Of a stretch of DNA of 16,833 bases, positions 7,356 through 13,802 are shown piece after piece. The position numbers were made by a program, and so were the translations under genes. This DNA is from Acetobacteraceae bacterium (GTDB lineage: Bacteria; Pseudomonadota; Alphaproteobacteria; Acetobacterales; Acetobacteraceae). Under the pieces are notes generated by a model that was given only the letters and a program-made list of their open reading frames with translations, ran no database searches and was not told the DNA's origin. The DNA lies in contig PLSZ01000617.1 of the NCBI GenBank assembly GCA_003164305.1, positions 1-16,833 on the forward strand. Direction: 5' to 3'. Position 1 is the first letter of the stretch. Every line of letters starts with the position of its first letter.

Positions 7356-7671
7356 GGCCGCGACATTCCTCGCAAACGTGCTGTCAAGGACGTGCCCGGG
7401 CCGCGGGACGGAGGCCGCCATGGTCCGGCTCGAAACTCGCGCTTATCGGTGTTGCCTCCTCCGATGGTCCGGCAGGGCCAGCCCAGTACGAGAAAGGGAG
7501 GGCGAGTTGTCCCGCTCCGGTCAGGCCGGCCCAGGACGGGGGAGCGAGGGCGCCACGTCATGGTCCGGCTCGACCGGAACATCGGCGGCCGCGCACCTGC
7601 AGGAGCGAACTTCAGGAATAACGATGGTCCATCGACCCGGACCCTGACGGGTCCCGGTCCCTCGTCCCGCC
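7356..7671. other. Gene-free gap between convergent sldA-like and nfu genes, with short repeats
   Basis: No gene is supported in these 316 bases. The 15-mer CATGGTCCGGCTCGA occurs at 7419-7433 and 7559-7573. The second copy extends into an imperfect palindrome (7560-7582, ATGGTCCGG against CCGGAACAT, one mismatch). ATGGTCCGG also occurs at 7464-7472 and ATGGTCC near 7623. This is a second repeat type, distinct in sequence from the ATCCTCGGG family but with the same CTCGA loop. Confidence 0.5.
7635..7658. terminator. GC-rich hairpin between the convergent sldA-like and nfu genes
   Basis: ACCCGGACCC (7635-7644) and GGGTCCCGGT (7649-7658) pair with one mismatch around the loop TGAC, 14 bases beyond the nfu stop. 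There is no U-run on either strand, so it may be a weak or Rho-assisted terminator or simply a mRNA 3' stabiliser. Confidence 0.35.
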
Positions 7672-8241
7672 TCAGAACTCGACCTGTTCCACCGCCACGA
7701 CTTCCGGCACATAATGCCGCAGCATGTTCTCGATCCCGTGCTTCAGCGTCGCGCGAGACGACGGGCACCCGGAACACGAACCCTGCATGTGCAGCCGCAC
7801 CACGCCGTCGCGGAAGCCGCGGAACACGATATCTCCGCCATCGCCCGCCACCGCCGGCCGCACCCGCGTATCCAGCAACTCCTTGATCTGTTCGACGATC
7901 TCGGCGTCCGCCGGATCGACGTCTTCCTCATCGAACAGGTCGTCGCCCGCCATCGAGGTGTCGATCACCGGCCGCTCCATCACGAAGTGGTCCATGATCG
8001 TCCCCAGCACCTGGGCTTTCAGCGTCTCCCACCCTACCGCGTCTGTCTTGGTGACCGTGATGAAGTCGCCGCCGAGAAACACCCGCGCGACGCCGTCCAG
8101 CTCGAACAACGCCGTCGCCAGCGGGGACCGCGCGGCCGAGGCGGCGGACGCGAAATCCGCGGTCGAGTGACCCATGACGTCCCGCCCGGGAAGGAATTTC
8201 AGAGTGGCGGGGTTCGGCGTGCCTTCGGTTTCGATGAACAT
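7672..8241 (-). CDS. NfuA-type Fe-S cluster carrier (NifU C-terminal domain protein)
   Basis: The 189-aa product has two domains. An Nfu_N domain starts with MFIETEGTPNPATLKFLPG (residues 1-19) and runs to about residue 88. An acidic linker DLFDEEDVDPADAEI follows. The NifU C-terminal domain contains VAGDGGDIVF (~131-140) and the cluster-binding CSGC (C156, C159). Such proteins bind a [4Fe-4S] cluster on the CxxC pair of a dimer and deliver it to apo-enzymes in the cytosol. ATG 8241 is the natural start because the family begins with MFI(E/Q)TE. In many alphaproteobacteria this gene sits directly before tsaB; here it is separated from rutE-tsaB by the PQQ dehydrogenase operon on the opposite strand. 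Confidence 0.9.
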   Translation of the reverse strand: MFIETEGTPNPATLKFLPGRDVMGHSTADFASAASAARSPLATALFELDGVARVFLGGDFITVTKTDAVGWETLKAQVLGTIMDHFVMERPVIDTSMAGDDLFDEEDVDPADAEIVEQIKELLDTRVRPAVAGDGGDIVFRGFRDGVVRLHMQGSCSGCPSSRATLKHGIENMLRHYVPEVVAVEQVEF

Positions 8242-8464
8242 GGTGCGCGCGTCCTGTTGACCTGGGGTCGGGAAACCGGACCGCAGCGGTCCGGGAACAT
8301 GAGCGCTACATCGCCCCGGACGCGGCGCTTGGCAAGAGGGAAGTTGGCGCGGGACGGATCGAACCAGCGCAGGGCGAAGCGTTCCGCCTCGGTGGCCCAG
8401 GGGAGATGACACCATCGGCATCAGGATAAGCCGGAGGGGAGGACAATGTTCGCCTCTTCCCGTC

Positions 8465-8487
8465 ATCCTCGGGCTCGACCCGAGGAT
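8465..8487. repeat. REP-like palindrome (left hairpin of copy 2)
   Basis: ATCCTCGGG and CCCGAGGAT form a perfect 9-bp stem around CTCGA. The same unit in reverse orientation is at 8541-8563. Confidence 0.75.
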
Positions 8488-8540
8488 CTCTCGACCCCGC
8501 CAAGGTCGTCAGAAGTCGGGCAATGTGCCCGCGCGGGCCG

Positions 8541-8563
8541 ATCCTCGGGTCGAGCCCGAGGAT
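8541..8563. repeat. REP-like palindrome (right hairpin of copy 2)
   Basis: ATCCTCGGG and CCCGAGGAT form a perfect 9-bp stem around TCGAG, followed by GACGTTCG as in the copy near 1752. Confidence 0.75.
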
Positions 8564-8567
8564 GACG

Positions 8568-8607
8568 TTCGCGGGAAGGTTTTAGCCTTTCGCGGGAAGG
8601 TTTTAGC
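8568..8607. repeat. 19-bp tandem duplication inside the composite repeat
   Basis: TTCGCGGGAAGGTTTTAGC occurs at 8568-8586 and again at 8589-8607, a 21-bp period. The related copy at 1768-1786 has only one unit (TTCGGGGGAAGGTTTTGGC), so the duplication arose within this copy. Confidence 0.75.
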
Positions 8608-8700
8608 TTTCGGTGGCCCTATCCTGATGTCTATGGGGGATGGCCCCGGGGCGATGGTATGGCCCTTGCAACCTCCGGCCAGACGCAAACGGGGGCTCGC

Positions 8701-10098
8701 ATGGAACAGGCTGTTCATCCGGTCGACGAAATCCTGCCTGCTCCGAGGCTGCTCACGCTCGGTTTACAGCACGTGCTGGTGATGTACGCCGGAGCCGTCG
8801 CGGTGCCCCTGATCCTCGGGCGGGCGTTGAAGCTGTCGCCCGAGGAAGTCGCCTTCCTGATCAGCGCCGACCTGTTCGCCTGCGGCCTGGCGACACTGGT
8901 GCAGACGGTCGGATTTCCCGGCGTCGGCATTCGCCTGCCGGTGATGATGGGTGTGACCTTCGCCTCGGTCGGGCCGATGCTGTCGATGGCCGCCGCGCCG
9001 GACGTCGGACTTCTGGGCATCTATGGCTCGGTGATCGCGGCCGGTTTGTTCGCCTTTCTGGTTGCCCCCTTCATCAGCAGGCTCTTGCCGCTTTTTCCGC
9101 CAGTTGTGACCGGCACGATCATCCTGGTCATCGGCATCTCCCTGATGCGCGTGGGCATCAACTGGGCCGGAGGCGGCCTGCCGACCATGATGAAGGTCGT
9201 CGATGGCGTGCGCGGCGATTTCCCCAACCCGGCGTACGGGCAATTGCCCGGCCTCGGCATCGCGCTGTTCGTGCTGTTGGTGATCCTCGGCCTGATCCGT
9301 TGGGGCCAGGGCTTCATCGCCAACGTCGCGGTGCTTCTGGGCATCGTCGCCGGCTCGATACTCGCCACGGCACTCGGCGTCATGCACTTCGAGAAAGTCG
9401 CCGCCGCGTCCTGGGCTGACATCGTCCTCCCGTTCCGCTTTGGCGTCCCGCAATTCCACCTGGTGCCGATCATCACCATGTGCATCGTCATGGTCGTGGT
9501 GATGATCGAGTCGGTCGGCATGTTCCTCGCCCTCGGCGAAATGACCGATCGCCCCATCGACCAGGCAGCCCTCACACGAGGCCTCCGCGCCGACGGTGTT
9601 GGCACCATGCTGGGCGGCATCTTCAACACGTTCCCCTATACGTCGTTCTCGCAGAACGTGGGACTTGTGGGCGTCACCGGCGTGCGGTCGCGCTGGGTCA
9701 CCGCGACCGGCGGCTGCATCATGATCGCGCTCGGACTGCTGCCGAAGATGGCGGCGTTGGTGGAGGCGGTGCCGCAGGTCGTGCTCGGCGGCGCGGGCCT
9801 GGTGATGTTCGGCATGGTCGCGGCGACCGGCGCGCGCATCCTGACCAACGTCGATTTCAAAACCAACCACTTCAATCTGTTCGTGGTGGCGATCTCGACC
9901 GGGTTCGGCATGATCCCGATGGTGGCGCCCGGTTTCTTCCGCTACACGCCGGACGCGCTGCATCCGCTGCTGGAATCGGGGATCCTGCTGGCGGCGGTCG
10001 TCTCGGTGGTGCTGAACGCGTTCTTCAACGGCGTGAGCAGCCTGGAGAGCGCTCAGGCCGATGCGTCGCGTGTCGCCGCGGCGGCGGAACACGTGTAA
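8701..10098 (+). CDS. NCS2-family purine (xanthine/urate) permease
   Basis: This is a 465-aa polytopic inner-membrane nucleobase:cation symporter of the NCS2/NAT family. Features are the N-terminal HPVDEILP and QHVLVMYAGAVAVPLI (residues ~23-38), many hydrophobic helices, an E-containing motif ESVGMFLALGE (~270-280) and the NAT signature QNVGLVGVTG (~318-327). ESVG...ALGE plus QNVG fits the xanthine/urate branch (XanQ/UacT/PbuX) rather than uracil permeases; whether it carries xanthine, urate or both is not certain. ATG 8701 is chosen because homology begins at HPVDE and GGGGG lies about five bases upstream; ATG 8659 is an alternative adding 14 residues. No purine catabolic gene adjoins it. 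It is convergent with the sulfotransferase-like gene, ten bases apart. Confidence 0.88.
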   Translation: MEQAVHPVDEILPAPRLLTLGLQHVLVMYAGAVAVPLILGRALKLSPEEVAFLISADLFACGLATLVQTVGFPGVGIRLPVMMGVTFASVGPMLSMAAAPDVGLLGIYGSVIAAGLFAFLVAPFISRLLPLFPPVVTGTIILVIGISLMRVGINWAGGGLPTMMKVVDGVRGDFPNPAYGQLPGLGIALFVLLVILGLIRWGQGFIANVAVLLGIVAGSILATALGVMHFEKVAAASWADIVLPFRFGVPQFHLVPIITMCIVMVVVMIESVGMFLALGEMTDRPIDQAALTRGLRADGVGTMLGGIFNTFPYTSFSQNVGLVGVTGVRSRWVTATGGCIMIALGLLPKMAALVEAVPQVVLGGAGLVMFGMVAATGARILTNVDFKTNHFNLFVVAISTGFGMIPMVAPGFFRYTPDALHPLLESGILLAAVVSVVLNAFFNGVSSLESAQADASRVAAAAEHV

Positions 10099-10108
10099 CC
10101 GCGACAGA

Positions 10109-11386
10109 TCACCGCAGACATTCCCGCAGCCAGCGCATGGGGGCGGTGACCTTCCACGATCGCGACGCCCGTATCGCCGCGAGTTCCTGTTCCGCCCTGA
10201 CCGCGCGCACCTGAGCCACCGTGTCGATCCCCCATGCGCCGGACGCCGCCAAACCGGAAAACGGTGTCGCCTTCGCGCCCAGAGCGAGGGACCGGGCCTC
10301 CGCCAGCAGTCGAGCGACGTGACCCAGAACGGGTCCGTCCGCCCAATCGGCCCCATGCTGCTCGGCGAGAAAGGCATCCGCCGCGGTATGGGCGCGCAGA
10401 ATTTCCGAGCGTCGCGCGATCGGCGCGTCCGGCCGCCCGCCGTCGCCCGGATCCGCGTCGGCGAAGTCCAGATCCCGTCCGGTCAACCGCGCCAGTTCGA
10501 TCTCGCATCGCAGCCGGTAGGAACGGTCGCGGATCAACGCGTCGCTGTCGATGATCAGGTCGATGTCTGGCGGAAGACAGGCCGCGACCGCGACCCAGAA
10601 CGCCAGAAACCCGCGATACCAATGCTCCGGGTCGCCGCCGAGCAGGCTGGCCTCGCAGGCCTCGAGACCGGAGCGTGAAGACGTCAGATCGGGCAATCGG
10701 ACGTCCAGATGACGCAGGCAGCGCCGCACCAGCGGCTGATTCTGGTGCAGCGCGAGCAACAGCAACGGCATCGCGAGGAAATACCCGTTCCCGTTCGCGA
10801 TGAATTGCCGCGACGCCGACGCGTATTGAGCGAACGGGTCGCGCAGCACGACGATATGCACCGCGTCGGGGAAATTCCGCTGCATCCAACCGATGCGGCC
10901 GAGGGACCGACAGAATTTCAGCACCGGTTGTGTATCACGCTGCTCCGCCGCCCGCAGGAGGCCCCGCAGATAGGCGCGCGGTGCCGGCAACGTGGCGTCC
11001 TGGGCGGCGAAGAACCGCCGCGTGGCGAAATCCGTCCGGTAGCCTGGGACGCCGATCCTTCTGGGCCGCAACAGCGGGCGGAATTCCTCGAAATAGGGGC
11101 AGTCCAGACCTTTATGGCCCGACGGCCAGGTCTCGGCGCTGATCGCCATCGGGGCGCCTGGCTGAAGTTCGGCCAATCGCTCGGCCAGGGGTTCGTAATA
11201 ACCAGTCGCCCCGTCCAATCCCCGGAACTGGTTCCAGATCCAGGTGCCGCGCGTGCGCCAGCCGCAATGCAGGAAGACCGGCGGATGGACCGAGGACAAC
11301 AGACGATCGCCGTCCTCGGGACCCGTGCGGCCCGCCGGTATCGCGTGATCGGATAGCGCGACGTGGGTCATGGAATCGCGGAACAT
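10109..11386 (-). CDS. Putative sulfotransferase-family protein, probably glycan-related
   Basis: The 425-aa product resembles PAPS-dependent sulfotransferases in two places. A P-loop-like HCGWRTRGTWIWNQFR (residues ~40-55) sits where the 5'-phosphosulfate loop occurs, and VVLRDPFAQYASASRQ (~179-194) matches the 3'-phosphate motif RDPxxxxxS. The C-terminus ends with an Ala/Glu-rich helix and SRSWKVTAPMRW (~408-419), a tail seen at the ends of many polysaccharide glycosyltransferases and their partners. I infer modification of a surface glycan, but the acceptor is unknown and the first motif is not canonical (PxSGTTW). No signal peptide or membrane span is evident. No clear ribosome site precedes ATG 11386 or ATG 11371. 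A repeat-bearing 242-bp gap separates it from the DUF5666 gene. Confidence 0.6.
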   Translation of the reverse strand: MFRDSMTHVALSDHAIPAGRTGPEDGDRLLSSVHPPVFLHCGWRTRGTWIWNQFRGLDGATGYYEPLAERLAELQPGAPMAISAETWPSGHKGLDCPYFEEFRPLLRPRRIGVPGYRTDFATRRFFAAQDATLPAPRAYLRGLLRAAEQRDTQPVLKFCRSLGRIGWMQRNFPDAVHIVVLRDPFAQYASASRQFIANGNGYFLAMPLLLLALHQNQPLVRRCLRHLDVRLPDLTSSRSGLEACEASLLGGDPEHWYRGFLAFWVAVAACLPPDIDLIIDSDALIRDRSYRLRCEIELARLTGRDLDFADADPGDGGRPDAPIARRSEILRAHTAADAFLAEQHGADWADGPVLGHVARLLAEARSLALGAKATPFSGLAASGAWGIDTVAQVRAVRAEQELAAIRASRSWKVTAPMRWLRECLR

Positions 11387-11483
11387 TTTGGACGACGATT
11401 CTCAACCACATTTCAGTGTCTCCCTGTGTGCGCGACTGTGACGAATGGAAACGTGGCCGGTACGGTATCGGACGGCGACCCGT

Positions 11484-11508
11484 GATCCTCGGGCTTGGCC
11501 CGAGGATC
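11484..11508. repeat. Perfect REP-like palindrome upstream of the sulfotransferase-like gene
   Basis: GATCCTCGGGC and GCCCGAGGATC form a perfect 11-bp stem around TTG. A partial half-copy (CCCGGGTCGAGCCC) follows near 11560. It lies in the 242-bp gap (11387-11628) between two minus-strand genes, which holds no gene that I can support. It could act as a terminator-like or mRNA-stabilising hairpin for the DUF5666 transcript. Confidence 0.7.
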
Positions 11509-11628
11509 GCTCGATCCAGACCCGAGCCTGAGTTTCCGCGTCAGGACGCTGATCCAGATGCCCGGGTCGAGCCCTTGCAAGACGGTGGGGGTGGGCACTC
11601 GGACTCGGCCGTATTCGGACGCTGCGTG

Positions 11629-12810
11629 TCATCGCGGCCCTCGACCGCGCCGGCACCCCCCGCCGGCGCATCCGAAACGCCGCGGCATGAAGCCGGCACG
11701 ACCAACGTCCGGGCGACGATCCCGCCAGGGATGCACCTCATTGTGGGCGGGTCCGAACGGGTGCGCCGCCTCATGAGGTGGCTCCAGGGCACCGTGCCGA
11801 TCTCCGCGATGGGGCGCGAGCGGGCGGTCGCCGCCGCGCGGGATGGCGGCGCCGCGCAGGTGGGTCGCGACAAAGTCGCCATGGGCCCCGCGTTCGAGTT
11901 GGACGATCGCACGGTGTGCACCGGCCGGCACGACGACTCCTCTGCCTGGCGCGGCGAGCCATCCGCGTCCGAACCGTACATGCCCGCCGGCGGCGCTGAC
12001 GTAGCTCTCGATCACCATCCGCCGCACATGGCCGCCAAAGAACGCGGCGGGATCCGCGCTAAGGACGTCGGGATCGACGGTCGTATCCGACAACCCGCCG
12101 TTCACCATCGTGCCGCGGACCGTGATGTTCGCCCCCGGCGCGACCCTGGCCCCGTTCGGCGGCTGAACCGAGAGATCGCCAATTCGCCAGCCGCCAGGCC
12201 CTGGCATCTGGCCCGGCGTCGCCGTTCCGCGCACCAGGACCGTCCCGGGCATGCCTGGGTCGATGCGACTGGCGGCGATGACACCGTCGGGCTCCCGCAG
12301 CCCGCTCACCGCGACCCAATCCCCGGAATGCACCGTTCGCGGACCTTCCGTGGCGCTATCGATTGTCACCGTCTGCCCCGCGACGACGAGCGTCTCGCCA
12401 TCTGGACTCACCGATGTCACAGGGCCGGACACTTCGTGGCGCAGGTCGATGCTGACGGCATGCAATCCGTTGTCCTCGGTGGCGACAATCGTCGCCAGTT
12501 GTCCGAGCCGCGGCGTGGCGTCCGGGTCGGCCCTCCCATCGACCGTCACCGGGGTGCTCGGGGTGTAGGCGACCTCCAGACCATTCACGAAGACGCTGCC
12601 AAAGCCGGTGATGACGCCGACGATGCCGGTGCCGCCGATGCCTCGATCGCTGATCATCGGCCCAGAGGCGGGAGCGCCAGAGGGGGGAGCACCAGAGGGG
12701 GGACCACCAGTGCCACCGATGCCTCGGTCGGAAGCTGGCGCGCCGGCCAATGGGAGGCAAGCGGCCACCAGCGTCAACACCAGCCACACCAATCGGCGCG
12801 TCGCTTTCAT
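11629..12810 (-). CDS. DUF5666 domain exported protein, probably a lipoprotein
   Basis: The 393-aa protein is exported. Its N-terminus MKATRRLVWLVLTLVAACLP has a basic start, a hydrophobic core and a possible lipobox VAAC (Cys18). A Gly/Pro/Ser-rich spacer follows, with DRGIGGTG twice (~28-35 and ~55-62) around short PPSGA repeats. Next is IVGVITGFGSVFVNGLEV (~63-80), the hallmark opening of DUF5666 beta domains, and further OB-like beta repeats (DLRHEVSGPVTSV, TVTIDSATEGPRTVHSGDWV, here ending in GDWVAVSGL). The last ~70 residues are His/Arg/Gly-rich and look disordered. The function of DUF5666 is not known. The start overlaps the DUF6502 stop (ATGA), so the two are translationally coupled. 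Confidence 0.7.
   Translation of the reverse strand: MKATRRLVWLVLTLVAACLPLAGAPASDRGIGGTGGPPSGAPPSGAPASGPMISDRGIGGTGIVGVITGFGSVFVNGLEVAYTPSTPVTVDGRADPDATPRLGQLATIVATEDNGLHAVSIDLRHEVSGPVTSVSPDGETLVVAGQTVTIDSATEGPRTVHSGDWVAVSGLREPDGVIAASRIDPGMPGTVLVRGTATPGQMPGPGGWRIGDLSVQPPNGARVAPGANITVRGTMVNGGLSDTTVDPDVLSADPAAFFGGHVRRMVIESYVSAAGGHVRFGRGWLAAPGRGVVVPAGAHRAIVQLERGAHGDFVATHLRGAAIPRGGDRPLAPHRGDRHGALEPPHEAAHPFGPAHNEVHPWRDRRPDVGRAGFMPRRFGCAGGGCRRGRGPR
12664..12708. repeat. Three 15-bp tandem repeats in the DUF5666 gene
   Basis: Units AGAGGCGGGAGCGCC, AGAGGGGGGAGCACC and AGAGGGGGGACCACC (12664-12708) encode the repeated Pro/Ser/Gly spacer just after the exported N-terminus. The in-frame 15-bp period could vary in number between strains. 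Confidence 0.8.
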
Positions 12811-13667
12811 GGCTGCTCCCCCGCGGAGTCGTTCTCCACGAACAGATACAGCCCAAGATTGAGTCGATGCCGTGGAGTCTCCGGCGCGCTCTTCAACTCG
12901 CGATCGTTGGTGTCCAGAAAATCCAGCGCCTGGCGGTTGAACTCGGTCAGCAGCCGCTGCCCGGCTTCCCGGCCCATGGCTTCCAATCGGGCCACGGTCG
13001 TTGGGCTCAGATTATCATAATGGGCGGCGCGCTCGAGGAACGGGGCTGGGCCCTCGGCCATCACGTTCGCGGTGGCGGCGGCCAGGTGGTCATGCAGATT
13101 GCGGCCAAAGTAAAACAGCTGCTCCGCGCTGCCGGGCCGCGGGACAAACGCCGCGGTGTCGAGGACGACGTGGTCGGCGGCGTCCACGGTGACGATGCCG
13201 TGGTTCAGCCAGTCATCCAGCACCGCGCGTGGCCGCACGTCCGAGGTCGCGGACTGCACGAGACTTTCGAACGACGGGCCGCCCTCGGCGCGCGGCAGAC
13301 GCGGCAAAGCCCTGGGCTGCCCTTCGGCATCGACGAACTCGGCATCGCGCAGCCAGCGGGCGATGATCTGGCTGGTCAAAGTGATCACCGGCGGCACCGT
13401 GTCCGGTTCATGCGTTTCCGACCGCCAGCGGCGGATTTCCTTGCGGTGCACGCCGGTGAGCAAGCTGATCCGGCTGTCGGTCCGGGCGCGCGGCTCCGTC
13501 AACAGCTCATGCGCCGCGACCTCGACGTAGAGGCTGCGCAGCACGTCCGCCACCGCCGGAAACGTGACGCCGCGCCTGATCAGCAGCCGGACCAGGGGGC
13601 GCAGTAAGCGCCGCGCGGACCGCAGCAGCATGTTGGGCTGGAGAGTGAAAGACGGTGGTTGGGCCAT
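12807..13667 (-). CDS. DUF6502 family protein with an HTH-like segment
   Basis: The 286-aa protein matches the DUF6502 family that often precedes DUF5666 genes in proteobacteria. Visible parts are an N-terminal helical region LLRPLVRLLIRRGVTFPAVADVL (noted as LLRPLVRLLIRRG then TFPAVADVLRSLYVEVA, residues ~21-51), a helix-turn-helix-like DSRISLLTGVHRKEIRRW (~64-81), and a C-terminal half with FYFGRNLHDHLAAATANV and LSPTTVARL. No signal peptide or membrane span is seen, so it is probably cytosolic. The function is unknown; the HTH-like part makes DNA binding possible. It starts at ATG 13667 behind a promoter with an inverted repeat and overlaps the DUF5666 gene by ATGA. Confidence 0.7.
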   Translation of the reverse strand: MAQPPSFTLQPNMLLRSARRLLRPLVRLLIRRGVTFPAVADVLRSLYVEVAAHELLTEPRARTDSRISLLTGVHRKEIRRWRSETHEPDTVPPVITLTSQIIARWLRDAEFVDAEGQPRALPRLPRAEGGPSFESLVQSATSDVRPRAVLDDWLNHGIVTVDAADHVVLDTAAFVPRPGSAEQLFYFGRNLHDHLAAATANVMAEGPAPFLERAAHYDNLSPTTVARLEAMGREAGQRLLTEFNRQALDFLDTNDRELKSAPETPRHRLNLGLYLFVENDSAGEQP

Positions 13668-13699
13668 TGGCTCGGATCAGCGGTGCGTTCGTCGGTCAC

Positions 13700-13729
13700 T
13701 ATAAATGAGTGTGGGATTTTTGCCCACAA
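13700..13729 (-). promoter_or_regulatory. Putative promoter of the DUF6502-DUF5666 operon
   Basis: On the minus strand TTGTGG (13729-13724) and TTTATA (13705-13700) are 18 bases apart. The transcript would begin roughly 25 bases before the DUF6502 ATG. The -35 box is weak (three clear consensus positions). Operator-like site A fills the start of the spacer and overlaps the -35 box. Confidence 0.35.
13711..13727. promoter_or_regulatory. Operator-like inverted repeat A
   Basis: GTGGGATTTTTGCCCAC is an inverted repeat (stem TGTGGG/CCCACA when extended to 13710-13728). It differs from site B at one base, and the centres are 27 bp apart. It sits in the putative minus-strand promoter and just upstream of the plus-strand -35 box. 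Confidence 0.6.
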
Positions 13730-13732
13730 GGA

Positions 13733-13761
13733 TTGACGTGGGATTTTTTCCCACGTATATG
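13733..13761 (+). promoter_or_regulatory. Putative sigma-70 promoter of the orphan histidine kinase gene
   Basis: TTGACG (13733-13738) and TATATG (13756-13761) are separated by 17 bases, and transcription would begin about 35 bases before the GTG start. The perfect inverted repeat B occupies the whole spacer and touches both boxes, the classic position for repressor binding. Confidence 0.55.
13738..13754. promoter_or_regulatory. Operator-like inverted repeat B
   Basis: GTGGGATTTTTTCCCAC extends to an 8-bp perfect inverted repeat ACGTGGGA/TCCCACGT with a TTTTT centre (13736-13756). It lies inside the kinase promoter. Its near-twin is at 13711-13727. Confidence 0.65.
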
Positions 13762-13802
13762 AGCCTCATGATCGTTCCTGACCCCAGAGGAGGACCTGAA
13801 CA

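Larger units (their letters stand above)
8411..8640. repeat. Composite palindromic MITE-like repeat, copy 2 (best preserved)
   Basis: The outer ends are inverted repeats: CCATCGGCATCAGGATA (8412-8428) pairs with TATCCTGATGTCTATGG (8620-8636), 15 of 17 positions. Inside lie two perfect 9-bp-stem hairpins of the same family in opposite orientation, at 8465-8487 and 8541-8563 (arms ATCCTCGGG and CCCGAGGAT, 5-base loops). The whole unit is therefore a large imperfect palindrome. The right arm carries a 19-bp tandem duplication (8568-8586 and 8589-8607). It has no coding capacity. A diverged relative is at 1561-1810. Confidence 0.7.
8242..8700. other. Divergent gap between nfu and the purine permease, half filled by a composite repeat
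   Basis: No gene is supported in these 459 bases. The part 8242-8410 should carry the nfu promoter, but no clear -35/-10 pair was found. The part 8411-8640 is the composite palindromic repeat listed separately. That leaves about 60 bases before the permease start, so the permease promoter is either inside or at the end of the repeat. Confidence 0.55.

Noticed and set aside
8764..10377. 537-aa open frame on the minus strand opposite the permease
   Set aside because: Its composition (runs of His, Asp, Gln, Arg) is that of an antisense frame, and the opposite strand encodes a canonical NCS2 permease.
11416..13020. 534-aa open frame on the plus strand
   Set aside because: It runs across the DUF5666 and DUF6502 genes on the other strand and an intergenic REP; no motif is recognisable.
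13711..13754. The two 17-bp repeats as a CRISPR array
   Set aside because: Only two units with a 10-bp spacer, internal palindromes, and no cas gene.
13710..13756. The twin hairpins as Rho-independent terminators
   Set aside because: The T-runs are in the loops, not after the stems, and the sites lie upstream of two divergent genes where nothing needs terminating.
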